Part shown: positions 10,002 to 19,685 of the stretch, in pieces
How the letters are laid out: each line of letters starts with the position of its first letter
How positions within the stretch are numbered: position 1 is the first letter of the stretch
Source of the DNA: Clostridium sp. C8-1-8
GTDB lineage: Bacteria; Bacillota; Clostridia; Clostridiales; Clostridiaceae
Reading direction: 5' to 3'
DNA length: 64,000 nt
Assembly (NCBI RefSeq): GCF_009928445.1
Contig: NZ_JAABNO010000022.1
Span: 19,024 to 83,023, forward strand
Program-made: the position numbers and the translations under genes
The notes under the pieces: generated by a model
What the model saw: the letters and a program-made list of their open reading frames with translations, nothing else
Database searches by the model: none
Told to the model about the DNA's origin: nothing

Positions 10002-10034
10002 TTCTTTACCTCCTGTAAAATAGGATACTAGTAT

Positions 10035-10772
10035 TTAATCATACATCGAAGCAGTATGATAAGTAAAGTGGTCATCAGTTAAAGTTTTGTTCTTCCAGCT
10101 TATCTCACTTAAATTATTATCTATGCTTTCTACAATATACTTTAGAATCTCAGTTTCATCAGCTTTTTCATCTTTAGCAATACTCAATATAAGTGTATCA
10201 AGTTTGTGCTTCAAATATTCTTCCATAGTAGCTCTAATTGAGTAATTGCCCAAATACTCAGTATCATATTTTTCTTTTTCTAAAGCTTCTTTTTCCTCTG
10301 AAGTTCCAATGGTCAAATTTATATCTATAGCTTCACCATCATAAAAATAAAGTACTCCTAAAGCATGCAAACTAATATGTTTAAAGTTATCAAACACATA
10401 ATTTTCAAAAGAAGTACTTATATCACCTATAAGCTCTTTAATATGACTAGCTACTTTTGATTGATGGTAATCAATATAAAAAGGAATGTAGATGCCTTCA
10501 GAAAGTAATCCAACTTCCTCCAAGTCACCAGTTTCGCTATACGTTATTTTTAAATTACTTAAATCCCTATATAACTCTTTTTCATAAATATGCCTGTGTC
10601 CATTATTCAATATCTTATAAAATGGTGAGTAACAAAGAATTTCAAAGTTACTATCTACATAATCATCTAGTTGAAAGTCTCTTTCATAAACAACCTTAAC
10701 ATCAACGTTATTTTTCTTACCTATTAAGATTATTAAATCCTCATCAGTATATGTATCGTATAATCTCTCCAT
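10035..10772 (-). CDS. unknown cytoplasmic protein
   Basis: A 245-residue, acidic, soluble protein without signal peptide, membrane segment or recognised motif. A CGAGG-type ribosome binding site precedes the ATG, though at long spacing. It heads a possible minus-strand operon with the coiled-coil protein and nitroreductase. I do not recognise the family and infer no function. Confidence 0.8.
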   Translation of the reverse strand: MERLYDTYTDEDLIILIGKKNNVDVKVVYERDFQLDDYVDSNFEILCYSPFYKILNNGHRHIYEKELYRDLSNLKITYSETGDLEEVGLLSEGIYIPFYIDYHQSKVASHIKELIGDISTSFENYVFDNFKHISLHALGVLYFYDGEAIDINLTIGTSEEKEALEKEKYDTEYLGNYSIRATMEEYLKHKLDTLILSIAKDEKADETEILKYIVESIDNNLSEISWKNKTLTDDHFTYHTASMYD

Positions 10773-11094
10773 AAAAATACTAACCTCGGTTTCATAGAAT
10801 ATATCTCAATTATATATTCTATTATAAATAAATACAAACCTTCAGATGTACAACTTTTATAAAAAATAAATATTAGTAATTTAGTAGTAATCTGTATAAA
10901 AAACTCACTTATACTGTATGGTGGCTACTATAGGAGGTTAATCACCTACCCAAACTAATATTTTCACTTAATTTCCAGTCAATCCTATTACACTTCCCTT
11001 CGAAATATAAATTATGTATCTGATATCTAATCTATATTAACAAATGAAAAACTTCTATCTAACTAAAAAAGATAAAAGCAAAAGGAGAAATTTT
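10773..11094. other. intergenic region with AT-rich palindrome
   Basis: This region lies between divergent genes. TAGAATATAT / ATATATTCTA (about 10793-10819) sits just upstream of the 245-residue gene and could be an operator or part of its promoter. A small GGAGGTTAATCACCT near 10933 is followed by no open frame. Nothing else is recognisable. Confidence 0.35.
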
Positions 11095-12804
11095 ATGTTA
11101 AAAACAATTAAAAGTAAACTTATTATGTTAGTTACAATTCTAGCACTTTCAATGTTCATCTTAGGAATCTATTTTTTGATTACATTGAATAAAGTAAATT
11201 CTAGTTCTACAGTCATAAATGATATATGGTTAGAGGGAGTCAAGCATTCTCAATCAATAAACACTTTAACCTCAGATTATAGAATACTAGAATTTGAACA
11301 TATCTTATCTACTGATGCTAATGTCATGAGTTCTATAGAAACAGAATTAGAAAAAACAAACAACATTATAACTGATGAGATGACTAGTTATTCAAAGTCT
11401 TTATACAATGATGAGGATAAAAAACTATACAGTACTTTTAACACAGAATGGACTAAATATCTTGAACTGCATAAAAACATAATTACTCTTAGCAGAAATC
11501 TAAAAACTGACGATGCTATGCAGATTATGAATACTGAAGGGAAAACAGCTTTTACAAATGCATCATCCGCATTATCAAAGTTAGTAGATTTTAATAAGAC
11601 TATGTCTGCAAAGGCTAGTGCTGATGGAGATGACCAATATAATAAAGCTAAAATTGTTTCAATAATTATAATAGGTACTATGGCTTTACTTTCAATAATT
11701 TATGGTTTATTTATAACTGCTAAAATTTCTAAATCCTTAAATACAGTAAAAAAGGATTTAGATACTTTAGTTGAAAAAGGTGGAGACTTAACTCAAGAGA
11801 TCAAAGTAAATTCTAAGGATGAAATTGGCCAAATGGCTACTAGTCTAAACATGTTTATTGCTAATATTAGACAAATTATGAGTGAAATTAGCTCTGGAAC
11901 TGAAAGTATACTTGTTGGAAGCGATGAAATCAATCATATGATTAATTCTCTTTCTATAAGCATTGATGAAGTATCTTCAACCACTGAGGAGCTTTCTGCT
12001 GGAATGGAAGAAACTGCTGCTTCTGCTGAAGAAATCTCTGCGACTTCACAAGAAATCGAAAAGTCTATACAGGATATATCAGAGAAATCTATGGATGGTG
12101 CAGATAAAGCTTCCCAGATTAACAAAAGAGCCGAAAATGCCCGTAATGAATTTATTATATCTAAAGAAAATGCACAAAAGGTATTAAATAGTACTAAAGA
12201 ATCTCTACAAAGAGCAATTGATGACTCAAAGGTAGTAGAAAAAATAAGCATACTATCTTCATCCATACTTGAAATAACCGAGCAAACAAATCTTTTAGCT
12301 TTAAATGCAGCAATAGAAGCGGCTAGAGCTGGAGAAGCTGGCAAGGGATTTGCAGTTGTTGCCGATGAAATAAGAGGTTTAGCTGAGCAATCCAAAGATA
12401 CAGTTGGTGAAATCCAACAAATTACTAAAGGAGTTACATTGGCTGTTAGTAATCTTGCTGACAACTCTACTGGATTATTAAACTTCGTTTCTGAAGATGT
12501 AAACAAAGACTATGAAAAAATGCTTGAGGTTACTGAGAAGTACAGCAATGATGCTTATTATGTTGACAAACTAGTTAATGAGTTCAGCTCTACTACAGAA
12601 CAGTTATTGGCATCAATTCAAGATATCACTCGAACTATAGAGCAAGTTGCAGATGCATCTACGGAGGGTGCTAGCGGAAGCACAAATATTGCAAGCAGGA
12701 TTATAAGTATTAGCGAAACTTCTTCAGAGGTATTGCAAAAGGCTAGCGATTCAAGAGACAATGCAGAAAATCTAAAAAGTGCTATTAGTAAATTTAAGTT
12801 ATAA
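11095..12804 (+). CDS. methyl-accepting chemotaxis protein
   Basis: ATG 11095 is chosen over the longer open frame because AAAGGAGA lies 6 nt upstream and the first membrane helix then begins at once. The 569-residue receptor has TM1 (about 10-30), a roughly 150-residue helical extracellular sensor of 4HB type, TM2 (about 185-207), a HAMP domain, and a cytoplasmic signalling coil. The invariant hairpin tip (EQTNLLALNAAIEAARAGE) lies near residue 395-415. It would couple an unknown ligand to CheA/CheW and flagellar motion. No other chemotaxis genes are adjacent. Confidence 0.96.
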   Translation: MLKTIKSKLIMLVTILALSMFILGIYFLITLNKVNSSSTVINDIWLEGVKHSQSINTLTSDYRILEFEHILSTDANVMSSIETELEKTNNIITDEMTSYSKSLYNDEDKKLYSTFNTEWTKYLELHKNIITLSRNLKTDDAMQIMNTEGKTAFTNASSALSKLVDFNKTMSAKASADGDDQYNKAKIVSIIIIGTMALLSIIYGLFITAKISKSLNTVKKDLDTLVEKGGDLTQEIKVNSKDEIGQMATSLNMFIANIRQIMSEISSGTESILVGSDEINHMINSLSISIDEVSSTTEELSAGMEETAASAEEISATSQEIEKSIQDISEKSMDGADKASQINKRAENARNEFIISKENAQKVLNSTKESLQRAIDDSKVVEKISILSSSILEITEQTNLLALNAAIEAARAGEAGKGFAVVADEIRGLAEQSKDTVGEIQQITKGVTLAVSNLADNSTGLLNFVSEDVNKDYEKMLEVTEKYSNDAYYVDKLVNEFSSTTEQLLASIQDITRTIEQVADASTEGASGSTNIASRIISISETSSEVLQKASDSRDNAENLKSAISKFKL

Positions 12805-12992
12805 CAGCTCTAAACTATATAATTATACTTTAAGGTGCTACTAATTATATTTTTCAGGATTTTCATAAGTAAATCGGATTCAATCATAAGCTTATCGAAT
12901 TACCTAATATATTTCTTAACTAAATACATAATGTAATAAAACCTCTAAAAATCTTATAATGAATTTATATTGAAATATTATTCCATAGAACT

Positions 12993-13029
12993 AAAAAAAA
13001 CAAGATAATTAAAATTATCTTGTTTTTTT
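12993..13029. terminator. bidirectional terminator
   Basis: The stem AAAAAACAAGATAATT / AATTATCTTGTTTTTT has a 2-4-nt loop. It lies between the convergent chemoreceptor and LCP genes and terminates chiefly the LCP gene. Confidence 0.85.
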
Positions 13030-13040
13030 ATTAATATACT

Positions 13041-14048
13041 CTACTTTGCAGCAGCATCTTCAAATACATAGTTTTGAATTCTCTTCTTTAAAGCATCCTT
13101 ATCGTATGTAAAGTAGAATGTTCCCTTAATAAGTCCACCCTTACAGTTATCTAGTCCTTCTATTGGGAATATTTGTTGTTGTATATTTCCAATACCACTC
13201 TTAAGTACTCCAGTACCTAAGCTAAGTAAATCAGAAGCTCCTATAGTTGTTTCTAAATAAGGTGATACCTTCTTAATTACGCCTGGAAGTTCTGTTGGAC
13301 TTGTTGATTTAATCTTATTAAACATAGCTACTAAAACTTCTCTTTGTCTATCTGTTCTTGCAAAGTCATTATCATTATATCTTATTCTACAATATCCAAC
13401 TGCTTGTATACCGTTTAAGTGTTGCATTCCTGGTGCTGAAAGTGAGCTAGCTGTCTTATTTACTTCTCTTGCAACATCTTGTATATATTTGTTTGTTTCT
13501 GTAAATTCACTTTGTTTTACATTAATATCTACTCCACCTATAGCATCAATTATGTTTGCTAATTCACCAAAATCAACAACTACATAGTCTTTGATATTAA
13601 GTCCGAAGTTTTGGTTCATTGTCTTTATTGACAGTTCTCCTTTACCAAAAGCAAAGGCATGATTAAGCTTGTCCATTCCGTGTCCATCAATACTTACATA
13701 ACTATCTCTCATTATAGATGTAAGCTTAAGTTTATTATGCTTTTTATCTATTGTAACAAACATAGTTGCATCTGATCTTCCTGTATCATTTGCTCGTCTG
13801 TCTACTCCAAGTAACGCTATATTTATTATACTATCATCATACTTATCTTTAATATCCTGATCTATACTCCTATTTACTTCATCTTTAGATATAGTATCTT
13901 TCTTTATTCCACCAAGAGTATCAGAGTACAGCTTATATAACCCAACAGAACCAAAAACTAAAACAAATACTAATACCGCTGTTACAGAAATTAAAACTAT
14001 TTTCGTAGACTTTTTCATTTTCTTTTTATGTTTATCTTTTTTTGCCAT
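13041..14048 (-). CDS. LytR-CpsA-Psr (LCP) family protein
   Basis: A 335-residue protein with a lysine-rich cytoplasmic N-terminus, one membrane helix (about 17-40) and an extracellular LCP domain. The domain shows the conserved arginine and acidic pattern (LLGVDRRANDTGRSDATM, and RIRYNDNDFARTDRQREV near the middle). LCP enzymes attach wall teichoic acid or other polymers to peptidoglycan from lipid carriers. GGAGGACG precedes the ATG. It is transcribed alone. Confidence 0.94.
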   Translation of the reverse strand: MAKKDKHKKKMKKSTKIVLISVTAVLVFVLVFGSVGLYKLYSDTLGGIKKDTISKDEVNRSIDQDIKDKYDDSIINIALLGVDRRANDTGRSDATMFVTIDKKHNKLKLTSIMRDSYVSIDGHGMDKLNHAFAFGKGELSIKTMNQNFGLNIKDYVVVDFGELANIIDAIGGVDINVKQSEFTETNKYIQDVAREVNKTASSLSAPGMQHLNGIQAVGYCRIRYNDNDFARTDRQREVLVAMFNKIKSTSPTELPGVIKKVSPYLETTIGASDLLSLGTGVLKSGIGNIQQQIFPIEGLDNCKGGLIKGTFYFTYDKDALKKRIQNYVFEDAAAK

Positions 14049-14349
14049 TTTCGTCCTCCAATTATATTATTCTCCAATTTTTAAATACTAAATTCTTTAA
14101 TGCTAAATCTCACATTTAGTATTCTACCACAAAATTATTTTTTTTTCACAAGAATATTATGTTTTTTGATGAAATAATCCATATTTCTCACACAATTCCT
14201 TGATATTACTAGTGTATATTATTTTATCGAATCATTATAAACATAATGGTTACAAATTGATGTAATATTTATAAACTTAATTACCATAAAACTGATATCT
14301 AGCTATATTTTCCTTGGAATAAAAGATTTTTTATATATTCCTAGACAGT

Positions 14350-14395
14350 AAATAAAAGCATTATAGAATTTCTCGTTATCTACAATGCTTTCACT
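14350..14395 (-). terminator. terminator of cystine-type importer operon
   Basis: On the minus strand the stem AAAGCATTGTAGA / TCTATAATGCTTT (one G-U) is followed by TTATTTACTGTCTAG. It lies 15 bp after the ATPase gene. See the finding on the shared ACTGT motif. Confidence 0.8.
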
Positions 14396-14410
14396 TAAAA
14401 ATAGTCTTTT

Positions 14411-15151
14411 CTATTTTAAAATATTCAAAAATCTATTCATTCTTTCATTCTTAGGATTTCTAAATATCTCTTCTGGACTTCCCTCCTGGAGAATCTTTCC
14501 TTCCTCCATAAATACCACCTTGTGGGCAACCTCCCTAGCAAAATTCATATTATGAGTTACAACTACCATGGTCATACCTTCTTCTGCTAGTTCTTTCATT
14601 ACTTTAAGAACTTCCGCTTCCAATTCTGGATCAAGGGCTGATGTAGGCTCATCAAACAGTATAATCTTAGGTTCCATTGCCATTGCTCTAGCTATAGCCA
14701 CTCTTTGCTGCTGGCCTCCTGATAGTTCATAGGGGTAATTATTAGCTTTCTCTGACAATCCAACTTTACTAAGTAACCTCATTGATTTCTCTTTTGCCTC
14801 ATCCTTAGAACGTTTTAATACTGTAACCTGTCCTTCCATTATATTTTGGAGCACATTCATATGTGGAAACAAGTTAAAGCCTTGAAATACCATTCCAGTC
14901 TGCTTTCTGAATGAAATTATTTCTTTTTCAGATAATTTGGCGTTACTATGAAACTTAATAGTGGTATCCCCTAAAGTGATTTCTCCTTCATTAGGTATTT
15001 CTAATAAATTCATACATCTAAGTAAAGTAGTTTTACCAGATCCAGAGGGACCTATTATTACCGTTGTCTTACCTTCTTCTATATTTAAATCTATTGACTT
15101 CAAAATATGATTTTTTCCAATAAACTTGTCTAACTTACCTATATTAATCAT
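14411..15151 (-). CDS. tcyC: polar amino-acid (cystine-type) ABC importer, ATPase
   Basis: A 246-residue ATPase of the GlnQ/TcyC class. It has Walker A (GPSGSGKTT, near 34-42), Q-loop (VFQGFNLFPHM), signature LSGGQQQR, Walker B (IILFDEPTSALD) and H-loop (VVVTHNM). It powers uptake through the permease encoded 11 bp upstream. GGAGGG precedes the ATG. The symbol rests on similarity of the binding protein to TcyA/FliY, so it is provisional. Confidence 0.93.
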   Translation of the reverse strand: MINIGKLDKFIGKNHILKSIDLNIEEGKTTVIIGPSGSGKTTLLRCMNLLEIPNEGEITLGDTTIKFHSNAKLSEKEIISFRKQTGMVFQGFNLFPHMNVLQNIMEGQVTVLKRSKDEAKEKSMRLLSKVGLSEKANNYPYELSGGQQQRVAIARAMAMEPKIILFDEPTSALDPELEAEVLKVMKELAEEGMTMVVVTHNMNFAREVAHKVVFMEEGKILQEGSPEEIFRNPKNERMNRFLNILK

Positions 15152-15162
15152 TGTGCCCTCCG

Positions 15163-15846
15163 TTACTTAGCTACATATTTCTCTAATCTTAACTCTATTC
15201 TTCTTTGAACTGCAGAGAGTACCGTACAGAAGATCAAATAAACTACAGCAGCTTCAGTATAAAGCCATAAGGGCTCATAGGTAGTTGCTGTAACTCTTTG
15301 CGCTACCTGGAACATCTCGGTTAGGGTTATAGTTGCAGCTAAAGAAGTATCCTTTACTAAACTTATAAAAGAATTGAATAGTGGAGGTACTGATACTCTT
15401 GTAGCTTGAGGTAAAATTATCCTTCTTAGAGCTTTACTTCTACTCATCCCTAGAGAAAACGCTGATTCCCATTGGCCTTTTGGAATAGATAAAATTGCCG
15501 CTCTTATGACTTCTGAATTATAAGCTCCTACACTAAGGGTAAAGGCTATAATCGCTGATGGTAATGGATCTAAAATAACTCCTATTTTAGGTAAACCATA
15601 AAAAATTATAAATAACTGTACTAAAAGTGGAGTTCCTCTTATTATCCAAACATAGAACTTTGCAATGCCATTGAGTATCTTAAGATCGGACAATCTACAT
15701 AATGCGGTAAAAAGTGCTAAAATCAAACCTAATATAAATGAAATGATGGTAACAGGCATGGTAAAAACCAAGCCTGCTTTCAATATTGGCCAGAATGAAT
15801 CTGTAAGTATATTAATTATTCTTAAAGTGCTTTCGTCAAGATTCAT
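15163..15846 (-). CDS. tcyB: polar amino-acid (cystine-type) ABC importer, permease
   Basis: A 227-residue integral membrane protein of the HisM/TcyB class with about five helices. The conserved EAA loop (EVIRAAILSIPKGQWESAFSLG) docks the ATPase. It is the middle gene of a three-gene minus-strand operon, 8 bp after the binding-protein gene and 11 bp before the ATPase. Such permeases act as homodimers when only one is encoded. Confidence 0.93.
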   Translation of the reverse strand: MNLDESTLRIINILTDSFWPILKAGLVFTMPVTIISFILGLILALFTALCRLSDLKILNGIAKFYVWIIRGTPLLVQLFIIFYGLPKIGVILDPLPSAIIAFTLSVGAYNSEVIRAAILSIPKGQWESAFSLGMSRSKALRRIILPQATRVSVPPLFNSFISLVKDTSLAATITLTEMFQVAQRVTATTYEPLWLYTEAAVVYLIFCTVLSAVQRRIELRLEKYVAK

Positions 15847-15854
15847 CTTAAACC

Positions 15855-16652
15855 CTATTTAGATACATCTACATTGAAATATTTATTGGATATTTTTAAA
15901 TAGGTACCATCATTTTTCATATCAGCTAAAGCCTTATTTATTGCATCTACTAATTCTTTGTTTCCTTTGTTTATAAGTATACCATCTTGATCTGCATCTT
16001 TCTTCTCCGCAGCTATCTTTACTGCAACATCAGGCTTCTGTTTCTTCAAATCATAGAAGGATAAACTATCATTAATAGTTGCATCTGCTCTACCTGCAAG
16101 TATTAAATCAATAGATTGATTAAATCCATCTGAAGTTACTATCTCAGCACCATTTGCTTGAGCTAACTTTCCTAGATTACTAGTAAGAGTTTGTGCAGCT
16201 TTTTTTCCCTTTAAGTCTTCAAAAGTATTTATTGTTGTATTATCGCTCTTTACTACAAGAACCGCTCTTGAAGTTACGTAAGGATCTGAAAAATCATACT
16301 TCTTTTTTCTTTCTTCACTAATTCCTACTTGGTTTACCACAATATCAAATCTCTTTGCATCAAGTCCAGCAAGCATTCCGTCCCACTTTGTTTCTATAAA
16401 CTCAGGCTTTACACCTAATCTTTTAGCAACTTCTTCTGCTATTTCTACATCAAAGCCTACAAGCTTGCCATTGCTATCATGATAAGTATACGGAGCATAA
16501 GTTCCTTCTGTTCCTACCTTTATAGTACCTTGTTTCTTTATGCTTTCTAATAGATTTGTAGAGGTTGTGCTTTCTTTTGTTTTAGATGCACAACCAACCA
16601 ATCCAACTGTTGCTATTAAAAGTGCTCCCATAAGTAATGCAATTTTTTTCAT
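15855..16652 (-). CDS. tcyA: amino-acid (probably cystine) binding lipoprotein
   Basis: A 265-residue family-3 solute-binding protein. The lipoprotein signal peptide ends in VGLVGCAS, so Cys21 would be lipidated and the protein anchored outside the membrane. The stretch TKWDGMLAGLDAKRFDIVVNQ and the following ERKKKYDFSDPY closely match the cystine-binding TcyA/FliY group rather than glutamine or histidine binders. Substrate is therefore predicted as L-cystine, by family resemblance only. First gene of the operon. Confidence 0.92.
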   Translation of the reverse strand: MKKIALLMGALLIATVGLVGCASKTKESTTSTNLLESIKKQGTIKVGTEGTYAPYTYHDSNGKLVGFDVEIAEEVAKRLGVKPEFIETKWDGMLAGLDAKRFDIVVNQVGISEERKKKYDFSDPYVTSRAVLVVKSDNTTINTFEDLKGKKAAQTLTSNLGKLAQANGAEIVTSDGFNQSIDLILAGRADATINDSLSFYDLKKQKPDVAVKIAAEKKDADQDGILINKGNKELVDAINKALADMKNDGTYLKISNKYFNVDVSK

Positions 16653-17193
16653 TATTCTCCCTCAATTCCTAGTGTTTTAGTCATATTAGTATGTTTTGTA
16701 TGTTATCATTTATTATATATGTAGTCAACAGGTAATATGTTACATGTAAAAGCTTATAAATATTAGTAATTTCCACATGAGTTATAGGCTGTTAACTTAT
16801 ATAATATAGCCTTATCATTAAAGTAATTTTATTTTCTCCAGTATTTAGATTTTTATTATATATATTTATAGCTTTTATAATTTTTCAATATATATATTAA
16901 GCTTCTTTACTCTGAGTATTTTTCATAAGATTATGAAATCGATATCAGCTTTAAAATAAGTTTTATTATTTAATATCTACAATAAGTAGATGTTCTTAAT
17001 AGTCGTAATTACTAGGTTTAGCCATTAGAATCTTTCACTAGTCTAGAAAAGTAAAAAAACACAGATACTTTCCTTAATTAGAAAGCCCTGTGTCTATATT
17101 AAACTATTAAATTTTCTTAACTATCTGTGGGTTTATATTACAGTACAACAATTGAGTACTCTCTAAAATAATCAGATAACCATTTTCTAAAGC
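16653..17193. other. intergenic region, promoter of importer operon
   Basis: 540 bp of AT-rich DNA. I looked for a T-box or SAM riboswitch upstream of the cystine-type importer and saw none. Apart from the helicase terminator at 17054-17094 nothing is recognisable. Confidence 0.5.
17054..17094 (-). terminator. terminator of DEAD-box helicase gene
   Basis: On the minus strand ACACAGGGCTTTC / GAAAGTATCTGTGT forms an imperfect stem followed by TTTTTTACTT. Confidence 0.75.
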
Positions 17194-18306
17194 TTATATT
17201 TCTATATTTCTTCTAGGAATTTTAAACTTTATCTCTTTCTCTATCTCTTCCAAATCTCTTTTATTCTTAGGATCTATGAAAAGACAAGTATATCCTTCTG
17301 CACCTGCACGCCCAGTTCTACCTATTCGGTGAATGTAAGCTTCAGCATTTTCAGGAATATCATAATTGTAAACACGATCTACTCCAGTTACATCTAAACC
17401 TCTTGCAGCCAAATCTGTAGCAATTAAGTATTGTATCTCTGCTTTTCTAAAGGACTTCATAACCTTTTCACGCTTCGATTGAATTAAATCTCCATGAAGT
17501 TTTTCACAATTGTAACCACGACTATGAAGTGTGTCTTCTAGTTCATCAGCTCTTCTTTTAGTTCTGCAGAATATTATAGCCATAAAAGGATTGTCTTCGT
17601 CAAGAACCTTACAAAGTGCATCCTTTTTATTCCTATCTGTAGTTTCAACAACTTCTTGTTTAATATTGTCAAGGGTCACTTCATTAGCTTTTTTTATTGT
17701 AATGGTTATTGGCTCTTTCATATATCTATATGCCAGCTTCTTTACCTGTGCATCCATTGTTGCTGAGAAGCAAAGTATCTGTCTCTTCTTTGAAGTTTCC
17801 TTTATTATAGCTTCCACATCATTTTTAAACCCCATTAAAAGCATTTGATCCGCTTCATCTAAAACTAGGGTCTTCAACTTTGAAAGGTCCACTGCTTTTC
17901 TTTTTATATGGTCTAACAATCTTCCTGGAGTAGCTATTATAAGATGTATATTCCCTTTTAATTTTCTAAGCTGTCCATCTATATCCTTACCACCATAAGC
18001 TGCTAATATATTAATATTCTTAGCTTCAGCCAGCTTCGTTGCCTGTTCTGTTATCTGAATAGCCAGCTCTCTAGTAGGAGTTAATATTAGAGCTTGAATG
18101 TTATCTGTCTTAGGCCAAATATTTTCAAACATAGGTAGTAAGAACGCAAGGGTTTTTCCTGTTCCTGTTTGAGCCTCTGCTATAACATCTCTTCCTGATC
18201 TAACAAACTCTATACTTTCCTTCTGTATTTGAGTTGGTACTGTAATTCCAGATTTCTTAAGTACTTTCGTTAATTCTTCACTGATACCTAGTTCTTTAAA
18301 ATTCAT
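17194..18306 (-). CDS. DEAD-box RNA helicase
   Basis: A 370-residue helicase core with all motifs: Q motif (PTQIQ), AEAQTGTGKT, PTRELAIQ, ATPGRLLDH, LDEADQML, SATM, and the C-terminal IFCRTKRRADEL, ATDLAARGLDV and HRIGRTGRAG. It is among the shorter members, ending about 20 residues after the core without the long basic C-terminal extension or DbpA-type RNA-binding domain. It would unwind or anneal RNA, typically in ribosome assembly or cold adaptation. It is monocistronic, with its own terminator. Confidence 0.95.
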   Translation of the reverse strand: MNFKELGISEELTKVLKKSGITVPTQIQKESIEFVRSGRDVIAEAQTGTGKTLAFLLPMFENIWPKTDNIQALILTPTRELAIQITEQATKLAEAKNINILAAYGGKDIDGQLRKLKGNIHLIIATPGRLLDHIKRKAVDLSKLKTLVLDEADQMLLMGFKNDVEAIIKETSKKRQILCFSATMDAQVKKLAYRYMKEPITITIKKANEVTLDNIKQEVVETTDRNKKDALCKVLDEDNPFMAIIFCRTKRRADELEDTLHSRGYNCEKLHGDLIQSKREKVMKSFRKAEIQYLIATDLAARGLDVTGVDRVYNYDIPENAEAYIHRIGRTGRAGAEGYTCLFIDPKNKRDLEEIEKEIKFKIPRRNIEI

Positions 18307-18610
18307 TTTATTTCCCTTTCCGTTAGTGCAAATTTATTTTAATTTTCTCAAATCCGTATTTAATTTCTTGTTATTAGATTAACAATTAATTAAGAAAACC
18401 CTATATTCAGTAGATATAACATATTATCTGCTAATTGAAATCTACTTATTATAAAAGAGGTATTACTTCAATTCTTAAACTCAGAATTAAATTTTCTAGG
18501 AAAATTTATAGAGTTTAAGCTTTTAAATAATCTATCTTGCCCTTAAAACATCGCTTAAACATAATATCATAGAAAGGTATAAAACTTCAACGTTAAACTT
18601 TTTAAAAAAG

Positions 18611-18673
18611 TCGCTGAAGTGAACTTTTTTGCACATCTGCCTTTCCGAATGTACATAAGGAAAATCTGGCAGG
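18611..18673 (+). repeat. dispersed repeat family G, copy 1
   Basis: The core CTGCCTTTCC, 12 nt, GGAAA, ATCT, GGCAG can fold into a hairpin and is preceded by a CTTTTTTG run. Related copies lie at about 52776-52840 (plus), 63807-63875 (minus) and, diverged, 61074-61132 (plus). Not assigned to any named family. Confidence 0.65.
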
Positions 18674-18676
18674 AAA

Positions 18677-18723
18677 AAAGCCATGCATACAGAGCTCTTT
18701 AGCTTACTCTCATGCATGGCTTT
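18677..18723 (-). terminator. hairpin, probable terminator of yjjI-yjjW
   Basis: The perfect 12-bp stem AAAGCCATGCAT / ATGCATGGCTTT closes a 23-nt loop. On the minus strand it is followed by TTTTTTCC, so it can terminate the yjjI-yjjW transcript about 110 bp after the stop. Confidence 0.7.
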
Positions 18724-18746
18724 ATAAATTTAAAGGTATTTTAGAT

Positions 18747-18826
18747 ATATTAATTATTTGCGCAAGCTCATCTAAGCATCGGATGACTGACCACTTAATT
18801 TCAACACAGTACTTTAACAGAGCTTA
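18747..18826 (+). mobile_element. MITE-like repeat family D, copy 1 (right end)
   Basis: The sequence around GCATCGGATGACTGACCACTT and the end ACTTTAACAGAGCTT match the right ends of copies at 21241-21416 and 21754-21846. The left end is not clear, so this copy is probably truncated. It ends a few bases from the yjjW stop codon. Confidence 0.6.
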
Positions 18827-18830
18827 ATTT

Positions 18831-19685
18831 TTAAATGCTTGGAAAATCTATTATCTCAACTTTTTTAACTCCAATAGCTTTAACTCTTTCCTCTACTTCC
18901 TTCATACGAGCTCGTGAAGGTATTTTGTCTTTAATTTTTTCTTTTTGATCTTCTCTTAAACCTTCTGTATGAACTCTTATAAGCTTATATATTACTTCAG
19001 GAAAATCTTTAACAATATTGGCAACTGTATCTACGGTGTTGTCCAAATCCATCAACTCTTCAATGAGTACAGTCCTAACTTCATATACTTTGTCGAGACT
19101 TAGAAGATATTTTAAGTTGTCAACATTATTACTCATCATGGTATCGCATAGGCTCTCTAAGTTATCAATTGCTTTTATATCAACCATGAATTTATCAGTT
19201 ACAGAAATAAGCTCTGATATTTCTTCTTTATCAAAAAATCCATTAGTATCTACAAAGCAAGTAAGTCCTAAAGATTTAACTTTTTTAAATAGTTCAGTTA
19301 TAAAAGGAGCTTTTAAGGTTGGTTCCCCACCTGACACAGTTATACCTCTTATAAACAACTTATATTCTTCTATTATTGATAACAACTCATCTACAGTATA
19401 ATCCGTAGTTCTAGGAGATGAATTTGTTTTACATACCTTTATACATTGGTCACATTCTACACATAGTTTATTGTCAAACTGTATACTATTTAAACCTTCC
19501 TTTATAGCCTTTGTAGGGCAGCCAGGCAAACATAGCTTACATTTGTAACAAAGGTTTATAGTTTCAGGATTATGACAATAAACACAATGTATATTGCACC
19601 CCTGAAAAAATATAGCAAGCCTATTGCCAGGGCCGTCCACATTAGAAAAAGGAATTATTTTATTTACTGTAGCTCTACTTTCCAT
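18831..19685 (-). CDS. yjjW: YjjW-type glycyl radical enzyme activase (radical SAM)
   Basis: A 284-residue radical SAM enzyme. CNIHCVYC (about 30-37) is the CxxxCxxC site for the 4Fe-4S cluster that cleaves SAM. It is followed by a ferredoxin-like insert with two further cysteine sets (CYKCKLCLPGC and CVECDQCIKVC) that would bind two auxiliary clusters. This layout is typical of glycyl-radical activases of the YjjW group. It would abstract hydrogen from the glycine of the partner enzyme encoded immediately upstream. The two genes overlap by 11 bp, so they are translated together. Oxygen-sensitive, hence used anaerobically. Confidence 0.93.
   Translation of the reverse strand: MESRATVNKIIPFSNVDGPGNRLAIFFQGCNIHCVYCHNPETINLCYKCKLCLPGCPTKAIKEGLNSIQFDNKLCVECDQCIKVCKTNSSPRTTDYTVDELLSIIEEYKLFIRGITVSGGEPTLKAPFITELFKKVKSLGLTCFVDTNGFFDKEEISELISVTDKFMVDIKAIDNLESLCDTMMSNNVDNLKYLLSLDKVYEVRTVLIEELMDLDNTVDTVANIVKDFPEVIYKLIRVHTEGLREDQKEKIKDKIPSRARMKEVEERVKAIGVKKVEIIDFPSI

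Larger units (their letters stand above)
18307..18830. other. gene-free region with repeat G1, hairpin and repeat D1
   Basis: No gene is supported. A 61-codon open frame at 18532-18717 (minus) lies across repeats and lacks a ribosome binding site. The region holds a G-family repeat (18611-18673), a 12-bp-stem hairpin (18677-18723) and the D-family repeat that abuts the yjjW stop codon (18747-18826). Confidence 0.6.

Noticed and set aside
11934..12506. 190-codon open frame opposite the chemoreceptor gene
   Set aside because: It is the antisense shadow of a Ser/Ala-rich coiled coil. The chemoreceptor frame is clearly the coding one.
16653..17193. Possible riboswitch upstream of the cystine-type importer
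   Set aside because: No T-box specifier/antiterminator sequence, SAM-box or other recognisable aptamer could be found; only AT-rich sequence and a helicase terminator.
18532..18717. 61-codon open frame on the minus strand
   Set aside because: It overlaps repeat G1 and the terminator hairpin, has no ribosome binding site, and its residues reflect the repeat sequence.
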